Source: Hypoxylon rubiginosum
Lineage: Eukaryota; Ascomycota; Sordariomycetes; Xylariales; Hypoxylaceae
Length of the DNA: 64,000 nucleotides
Reading direction: 5' to 3'
NCBI GenBank assembly: GCA_902806565.1
Contig: CADCXA010000033.1
Location: 186,001-250,000 of the forward strand
Shown one piece after another: positions 57,507 to 64,000 of the stretch. Position 1 is the first letter of the stretch. The number at the start of each line of letters is the position of its first letter. Below the pieces are notes generated by a model. It was not told the DNA's origin. It saw nothing but the letters and a program-made list of their open reading frames with translations, and searched no databases. A program made the translations under genes and the position numbers.

Positions 57507-58469
57507 ATGGTGCACATGGTACACGACGAACCCGTCTACGACCCGAAGAGAACGGGATCGTGGTTAATCTGTACGGCGTGCGGAACCCAGTTCCCCACAG
57601 CGGACCGGAAGGAGAGGACGACGTGCCCGATCTGCGATGACATGCGACAGTTCACGCCGCCAACTGGACAGGCCTTTACCACACTCGACGAGATCCGCTC
57701 CTACGCCAAAAACGTATGGACGCCCTTTCCCTGTGACGATAGGTTCGTATCGATCGTCACGGAACCCAAGGTAGCAATAGGGCAGCGCGCCGTCCTCATC
57801 AAGACCCCCAGGGGCAACGTGCTCTGGGACTGCATCACGCTCATCGACGACGACACCATCGAAAAGATCAAGGCCCTAGGCGGTCTGAAGGCCATCATGA
57901 TCTCCCACCCTCACTACTACACCACCAACATAGAATGGGCCCGCGCCTTCGGCTGCCCCGTCTACATAACGTCGGAAGACGAGGGCTGGAGGCAGCAGAC
58001 GTCCGGGCACCAGATCGTCTTCGAGGAGGCCGAGTTCGACCTCCCGATCGACGGCGCCCCGTCCGGGATCCAGGTGCTCCGGCTCGGCGGCCACTTCCCC
58101 GGCTCCTGCGTCCTGCTGCACGGCGGGCGGCTCCTGGTCGCCGACACGCTGGTCACGACGCCCTCGGGGCTGGGCGGCTGGGACGCGGACGCGGCGGGCG
58201 CCGCGCGGGCCGCGCGGCCCCCGGGGATGAACAGCTACGCGTTCATGTGGAGCATCCCGAACATGGTCCCGCTGGACCCCGACACCATGCGGCGCATGTG
58301 GGACATACTAAAAAAGTACGAGTTCGGGAGCACGCACGGGGCGTTCCTGAATACGGATATCGTGAAGACGGCGCCGGAGATGAAGCGGCGGGTGCTGGAG
58401 AGCATGCAGATCCAGACCGCGTTCATGGGCTTTAAGGGCCACGCGCTTATGGAGGAGAAATTGGACTGA
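57507..58469 (+). CDS. metallo-beta-lactamase-fold protein with N-terminal zinc ribbon
   Basis: A single exon of 320 aa. Residues about 20-45 form a rubredoxin-like zinc ribbon (CTACGTQFP...CPICDD). The remainder is a metallo-beta-lactamase fold. The usual HxHxDH metal motif is replaced by SHPHYYTTNIEWA, while the later ligands look normal (LGGHFPGS, LLVADTL and GSTHGAF). This variant is typical of a distinct subfamily found in fungi and bacteria, so it is probably not decay but a different metal site. Function is unknown. Two in-frame methionines (57507 and 57516) are possible starts. Confidence 0.87.
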   Translation: MVHMVHDEPVYDPKRTGSWLICTACGTQFPTADRKERTTCPICDDMRQFTPPTGQAFTTLDEIRSYAKNVWTPFPCDDRFVSIVTEPKVAIGQRAVLIKTPRGNVLWDCITLIDDDTIEKIKALGGLKAIMISHPHYYTTNIEWARAFGCPVYITSEDEGWRQQTSGHQIVFEEAEFDLPIDGAPSGIQVLRLGGHFPGSCVLLHGGRLLVADTLVTTPSGLGGWDADAAGAARAARPPGMNSYAFMWSIPNMVPLDPDTMRRMWDILKKYEFGSTHGAFLNTDIVKTAPEMKRRVLESMQIQTAFMGFKGHALMEEKLD

Positions 58470-58693
58470 GAGGGAGCATGGAAAGCAGTGGGTAGGTAGC
58501 TGATTAAAACTGAAGGAGAACCCATCGATTTGAGGGAGTGAACTAGCAAGGCTACAAGTAGAGAACTATCAGTTTTGACATCCGTAATATAGTCCTCTAC
58601 CTTACTGGTCTAACAAGATACACGCTCTAGTTGTAATACCTGTATGCCAATAAGCCTCATGATGTATACGTCCTTCGTACACTAGGCGCCTCC

Positions 58694-59950
58694 TTATAAC
58701 TTGCTCTCCCCAGATTGCGGAATTTTCACGACGACCTTCCCCCAAGTCTCCCTACCCCCCAGCGCCAACAGCGCGTCCGGAATACTCTCGAGCCCGACGA
58801 ACTCCCTGTCCGAGAACACGGTGCCCCGGAATTTCCCTTGCTCTATGAGCTTCGCGATCCCTTCCCACACGACCGGCACCGTGTACTTCTCGAACTTGGC
58901 GTACGCGCCCCAGTGTATGCCGACCAGGCTAATATTCTTCAGCAGCACCTTGTTCATGGCCACCTTCTCGATGCTCCCCGCCGCGAACCCGACGACCAGG
59001 ATGCGCCCGTTCCACGCCACGCACTTGGTGCTCTTGTCCACGAGCCCCACGGGGTCGTACACGACGTCCACGCCGCGCCCGCCCGGCGTCAGCTTCCTGA
59101 CCTGCTCCGGCCAGGAGGCGTCCCCGTAGTCCACGACGTGGTCGGCCCCGAACTGCCGCGCCACCTCCAGCTTGCGCGGCGTCCCCGCCGTCGCGACCAC
59201 CATGGCCCCGAGCGCCTTGGCCACCTGGACGGCGGCCAGGCCCACGCCGCCGGCCGCCGCGTGCACCAGGACCCAGTCGCCCGCCTTGACGCCCGCGCGC
59301 TGCACCAGCGCGCCGTAGCTGGTGGGGGCCGTCACGAACAGGCCCGCCGCGTCCGTGAACGACCAGCCCGCAGGCACGGGGAGCAGCTCGTGCTCGGCGG
59401 AGCACACGCGCGAGGCGTACGCGCCGGGGCTCGCGCCGAAGACGCGGCTGCCGACGGGAAACTTGGGGGGCGACTTAGGGTCCGTCGGCGTCGCGAGGAC
59501 GACGCCGGAGAACTCGGCGCCGGCGACCCATGGGAAGGCTTTTGCTTCTGTTAGTGACGGTTTGCTATAGTATGCAAATAGGGGGTAGTTAATGTAGGTA
59601 GGTAGGTAGGTAGGTAGGTAGGTAGGTAGGTAGGAGGTAGGTAAGTAATGGGAACTAGAGTAAATCGGCGGGCATACGAGGTTGAGATTGGTATTTCCCC
59701 TGGATTTGTAGGATGTCGAAGAAGTTGGTGGCAGCGGCGTGGACCTCGATGAGATACTGATCCGGCCCCGGTTTCGGGTCGGGAAGCTCTGTTACTTTGA
59801 GCTCTTTCGGCCCCTGAGACTAGTATCAATATCCGATGACCTGAAGGGTGAGATATGTTTCCCCTTTTGAGGGCGAGCATATGTATAGCTACCTAGGTAA
59901 TGCTTTCGAATCCTTACCTTGACATACTGGCTAATTTGAATTCCCCGCAT
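58694..59950 (-). CDS. zinc-independent MDR oxidoreductase (quinone-reductase-like)
   Basis: Three exons, 59950-59918, 59813-59678 and 59547-58694, encode 340 aa. The 33-nt first exon (MRGIQISQYVK) joins GPKELKVTELPDPKPGPDQYLIEV across a 104-nt intron. The second junction reads KYQSQPQAKAFPWVAGAEFSGVV. The nucleotide-binding loop is VHAAAGGVGLAAVQVAKALGA, read in two pieces as HAAAGGVGLAAV and VAKALGA. The structural and catalytic zinc cysteines of alcohol dehydrogenases are absent, placing it with NADPH:quinone oxidoreductase-type enzymes. The second intron (130 nt) carries a GTAG microsatellite. Exon 3 is strongly GC-rich at third positions. Confidence 0.9.
59594..59634. repeat. GTAG tetranucleotide microsatellite
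   Basis: About ten copies of GTAG (TACC on the coding strand), inside the second intron of the MDR oxidoreductase gene. Confidence 0.95.
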
Positions 59951-60495
59951 TATTCATACGCACCTTATCTATCAAAAGATCACTCGAAGGTGAAACTAAA
60001 AGTATAAGCAATTGGGACGAACTTAAAATGAAATCGCGGCTCTACCGGCAATACTCAAAACTTTTGTCAATTTACAGGCGAGATTGAACGGTTGGTGTAC
60101 TTTAAGTTCAAGGTGTAAGCTGAAGCTGGAACGTTTGAAGGGCGGACTTGCCCATGGGGAACCTCGGCACAATAATGATTGGTCACATTGGCATCTTGGG
60201 AGCTGATGAGCTCAACAGGGACAGGCTGACAGGGAAGCAGGGTACGGAACAGAATGACAAGGGGCGAGAGAGTACAGGGGTTGAAAGTGGGGAAGATCCC
60301 TAGGTAGTGGGGACCCTTTGTCCAATACGCACGGACCCTGGCATTCTGCCGTTCCCCACCGCCCCGAGGTTCTTCCCTTGCGGAGTTAAGTTGGACTTTT
60401 CCGTCTTGCGATTTTGAACTTCTATTCCTCTTCTTTCCCCAGCTCTCTTTGGTAAGCAACACCCAACCCTCAACTTGATGATATCCTGTCTGCTA
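59951..60495. other. intergenic region upstream of the U2 gene
   Basis: No protein gene was recognised. The last 100-200 bp should contain the U2 snRNA promoter, with a CT-rich stretch near 60420-60445. Confidence 0.45.
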
Positions 60496-60689
60496 ACTCG
60501 TACCGTAGCCTTTTGGCTTAGATCAAGTGTAGTATCTGTTCTTTTCAGTTTAATCTCTGAAAGAGTTCTATTCGAACTCGATCTCCGATTAATCTCATTT
60601 TTGCGCCGAGGGTGTACCGTCCTCTGTGCTTGCGCATGGCGGCTCCCACCGTGTCCTTGGTATTACACTGCCTCCAAGCGACGCGAACC
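60496..60689 (+). ncRNA. U2: U2 spliceosomal snRNA
   Basis: The 5' domain matches U2 closely: GCCTTTTGGCTTAGATCAAG at 60508-60527 (stem I), then TGTAGTATCTGTTCTTTTCA, which includes the GTAGTA branch-point-pairing element at 60529-60534 and the start of stem IIa. An Sm site ATTTTTG follows at about 60597. The stem-loop IV equivalent CCTTGGTATTACACTGCCTC with closing CAAG lies at 60656-60678. The length of about 194 nt is close to the 188 nt of human U2. Ends are estimated by comparison with other U2 RNAs. It pairs with intron branch sites in the nucleus. Confidence 0.95.
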
Positions 60690-61905
60690 TTTCGAGACCT
60701 ATCATTGCTCTCTCTGGCTTGTCCAGGGTTGCGAGGAGAGGCTGGGTTATAAATAAGTGGTTTAATATGACTACAGTCAATATTTTGCATTTGCCCTGTC
60801 CCTTCGTCTCTGCTACACCTGAAATTCTAGTAGGCGAATGAGGTATCTAAACCAATATCTACACATACTTACTCTGCTACATCAAGTCGATAGCTACATC
60901 CCATACTCCACAATAGAACGAAGCGAACATGTAAATAAAAAACTGCATAATAAGATGGTTGGATATGTGCTTTCTATCCTATTGGATCTGTGTTTGACAT
61001 AATCCAACATTTTATTTATACCGAGGAGGCAAGCGATATCTAGACCGGATTCGGACGCTACCTAAGGTTTGTGGGCTTCTGTGGGTTGTGGGTTGGTGAT
61101 TGCTCACAAGGCTCGGAAGGCAATGGACAGCAATAGAAGCAGCGGCGTTGAGCCTACTGACCAGCTAACGTCACTAAACCCTCCCAAACGAGGGGCTGTT
61201 CACGAGGCTGACGGTTTATTACTTACCGTGCTATCAGCGGGTACAAAAATTATCATCGTATGTACTTGGATATCAGCCCGTAATCGTGCATATGCACGAT
61301 CGTGGTATATTCGCCCTACGTCCAAGTTGGAGCAGCTGACAGCCAGCGACTGATAGTTTTCATACAACAGGCTTATTACCTATCGTAGTTTCTTAAAGAG
61401 GATAACTAATAGAGAATAATTGAAATATTACGCACATTGTTTGTATAATGTATGTAGATGTCCAGTGGTAAAATTGATGCATAACATGGCAATCGCAAGT
61501 ACCTTTCCGGGGCTTATCTTGTATTTTCGTTAATCAGATTACATACTTCCAGCTGCCCCACGCTGACGGCCCGGGTTTGACCTAATAATAACGGGTACGT
61601 GAGTACATATGTACCTTAGGTACATACACCCTACTAGGTAGTCCCTTCACACATTCGAATTCGAACCATCAACCTAGCAGCAGCAGCCAACGTATCCCAT
61701 CACCAATCACCAATCATACTTCTCCTGATCCAAACCCACGGCCGTATCCATCGACCCCGTCAGGCTTCTCTTTTTTTGTAATCACTTCTCCCCCTTCGCT
61801 CTCGCAGTATTTATACTCTTCCTCTAACCATCATTACCATCCAAACAGAATCCAAAGTCATTTCTACCACCTACGCGAACACTTCAATTGACGTCAATCC
61901 CGAAA
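60690..61905. other. intergenic region
   Basis: Downstream of U2 and upstream of DSK2. Holds a TATGTACCTTAGGTACATA inverted repeat near 61605-61625 and the CT-rich DSK2 leader (61760-61880). No gene was recognised. Confidence 0.45.
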
Positions 61906-63390
61906 ATGGCCGACTCAACCGAGGGTACCTCTGACCCTCAAATCACCTTCAAGGTGAAAACCTCGGGCGACAAGCAGCACAGCATTACCATGACGGAGAC
62001 TGCGACCGTAGCAGATTTGAAGAACAAGCTATCTGGAGCCGATCTCGAGGATATCCCTATCGAGCGACAACGCCTCATCTACTCTGGCCGAGTCATGAAA
62101 AACGAGGAACCTTTGAGCACGTACAAGATCAAGAATGGCAACACCGTCCATCTCGTCAAGAGTGCCGCTAGCAACCCGAAGCCTGCACCAGCATCGTCGT
62201 CTACGTCCTCTTCTACACCGGCCGTCCCTCAGATTCCTTCCAACATGGCAGCTGGCACGGCAAACAACCCGCTAGCTGGCCTTACTGGTGCTAGATACGC
62301 TGGCTTGACAAATCTCCCATCGGCCGATATGTTCGGTCCAGACGGAGGGGTAAGTTCGCATGCCTACCTACGTAAATTTACATGAGCTTTGGGCTAATTC
62401 AACTATTTGCAGATGGTCGGTTCCATGATGGACGAGGATCAACTTGTCAATATGCTTAACAATCCGAACGTTGCCCAGCAGATGAACGAGATGATGAATA
62501 ACGACCACTTCATCGACATCATGATTAATTCGAACCCCATGCTCCGCAACAACCCCAACGCGCGCGAAATAGTTCGGTCGCCACTCTTTCGTCACATGAT
62601 GACAAACCCCGAGGCCCTACGAAGCGCCGCGCGATTACAGCGCGCAATGGGAGGCCGTCAGGCTTCCCAGAATGCGTTCCCTATGCCTGGAGTTACCGAC
62701 AACACCCCTGGTGGTGATGCGACTGCTACTAGCAATCCTTCAGGCAACAACGCCAACGCCAACCAAGATGGCGCACAAGTGAACCCGTTCGATCCAGCTG
62801 TCTGGGGTAACATCCAAGTTCCTGGTGGCCCCGGTGGTAATGCCGCTGCCAACCCGTTCGGCGCTTTCTTCAACCCGTTCACGATGGGCCAACCTGGTCA
62901 AGGAGCAGCTGCTTCAGGTGCACCTCCAGCGACTGGCGGTGCGCCAACTGAGAACGACAGCACCGCCGCCAGCCAAGGATCAGGCGCTACTCCTCAAAGC
63001 CCTTCGAATCAGCCTCCTAATCCGTTCGCTAGTCTCTTTGGTGGAGGTAACCCCTTCGCAGGTGGCCTGGGTGGAGCTGGAGCTGGAGCTGGTGCTGGTG
63101 CAGGTGCAGGTGCAGGTGTGGGAGCAGGTGGAAATGCAGGCGCTAACCCCTTCGGCGGCATGCCTCCTATGTCACCCGAGGCTCTACAGCAAATGGTTCA
63201 GATGCTCGGCATGAACTCGCCGACCGGTTCGCCCGCTCCCCCGGATAACCGACCGCCGGAAGAGCGCTACGCAGAGCAGCTACGCCAACTCAACGACATG
63301 GGCTTCTACGATTTTGATAGGAATGTCGCGGCCCTGCGACGAAGCGGCGGAAGCGTACAAGGCGCCATCGAGTATCTCCTGAGCTCGTAA
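61906..63390 (+). CDS. DSK2: ubiquitin receptor DSK2 (ubiquilin)
   Basis: Two exons, 61906-62349 and 62413-63390 (63-nt intron, GTAAGT...TGCAG), encode 473 aa. The N-terminus is a ubiquitin-like domain (about 10-85: ITFKVKTSGDKQHSITMTE, RQRLIYSGRVMKNEEPL, NGNTVHLV). The centre has STI1-type repeats (LVNMLNNPNVAQQMNEMM, PLFRHMMTNPEAL). A low-complexity Gly/Ala/Pro/Asn linker contains an Ala-Gly repeat near 63075-63130. The C-terminus is a UBA domain (RYAEQLRQLNDMGFYDFDRN...GAIEYLLSS). DSK2 shuttles ubiquitylated proteins to the proteasome. The ATG at 61906 was preferred to upstream non-ATG codons. Confidence 0.96.
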
Positions 63391-64000
63391 TGAGGAGGGG
63401 GCGACTGGAAGGAAGGGAAGACTAGGAAAGTTTTTTTATTTTTCTGACATCGTTCACGGCGTCTGTGTAAAGTGTAAACGCTTGGTAGTCTCTGGCAGGA
63501 TATGGGCTAGGGGCTAGAGGCTAGGGTATACGTCGCCAACCCATTCTACGGTGGAGGCGGACGAGTATGGTTTACGAGAGAGACCGAGACCGAGAAACAG
63601 AGATAAGAGGTAGCTATTAGTAGTACCGCATTGAGCGGCGGGAGACCCCACGACTGAATGAATGCGTTACATTTATTTATTCCTCCTAGGCAAGACACTT
63701 CGATTTGGGTCTTGCTCGCACATGAATTGGCGGCCGAAGGATCTTTTGCGTCCATAATAACGTCTATAATAGGAAGAGACAATTAATTCCGTGGTCTTTT
63801 TCACTCTTGTTTTGTAGTTACCTCCTATGGTCTATGCTGCGAAAGATACATGCCTAGGGCGCTGTCTTTGCTTCAGTCCTAATTTTGCTAAGAGACACGT
63901 AGCAGTGAGTCCGATCATTACAGACCCCAACGCCCTGTAATTTAGGTGTTGTGTCACGATTTTAAGTCGCCGATTAAGACAATTTTCTGGCCAGCACACC
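63391..64000. other. 3' flank of DSK2 to the window edge
   Basis: Presumed 3' UTR and beyond. No gene, RNA or repeat was recognised in the remaining 610 bases. Confidence 0.5.

Noticed and set aside
60475..60756. 93-aa protein-like frame on the plus strand
   Set aside because: It is the U2 snRNA gene read as protein.
61640..61690. GGTTCGAATTC on the minus strand as a tRNA B box
   Set aside because: No acceptor stem, anticodon arm or A box can be placed around it.
1..64000. CRISPR arrays, prokaryotic operons or phage elements
   Set aside because: Genes have spliceosomal introns, and none of the short tandem repeats has repeat-spacer structure.

Overview
The window is a stretch of filamentous ascomycete chromosome (Pezizomycotina, probably Sordariomycetes). 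Evidence: GT-AG introns of about 45-130 nt inside nearly every gene, a Zn2Cys6 regulator, a highly reducing polyketide synthase, a patatin/NB-ARC/TPR receptor, housekeeping genes such as YTH1 and DSK2, and spliceosomal U2 RNA. Exon structures below come from reading splice sites and family motifs by eye. No alignment or transcript was available.

Left part (1-12.1 kb): an F-box/ankyrin gene cut by the left edge, pyrroline-5-carboxylate reductase (housekeeping), a secreted TRI14-like protein, an isochorismatase-fold hydrolase, a VOC/glyoxalase-fold protein, an NmrA-like reductase, and a Zn2Cys6 transcription factor divergent from the reductase. Perfect or near-perfect CGG/CCG palindromes sit in the two divergent promoters of this block.

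Middle part (12.1-37.5 kb): a secreted Thr/Ala-rich wall-type protein, a BAHD-type acyltransferase, an FSH1/LovG-type serine hydrolase, a seven-helix rhodopsin-like membrane protein and a nine-exon KS-AT-DH-MT-ER-KR-ACP polyketide synthase of about 2,624 aa. The genes are separated by long stretches without recognisable genes (15.5-19.4 and 25.3-29.2 kb). The synthase has no release domain. The FSH1 hydrolase is a natural candidate for off-loading, the BAHD enzyme for acylating the product, and the Zn2Cys6 protein for control. No P450, transporter or NRPS was seen, so the cluster is small and its product cannot be named.

Right part (37.5-64 kb): a 2EXR/F-box-like protein, a DUF1772 membrane protein, a large patatin-NB-ARC-TPR NLR, a tRNA-Thr(CGT) with a 7-nt intron, a secreted GH31 alpha-glucosidase, YTH1 (CPSF30), a DUF1776 protein, a SAM methyltransferase, an amidase, a zinc-ribbon metallo-beta-lactamase-fold protein, an MDR quinone reductase-like enzyme, U2 snRNA and the ubiquitin receptor DSK2. 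Several housekeeping-type genes here are strongly GC-rich at third positions. The synthase, the NLR and the middle-part genes look less so, which fits a core/accessory mosaic.
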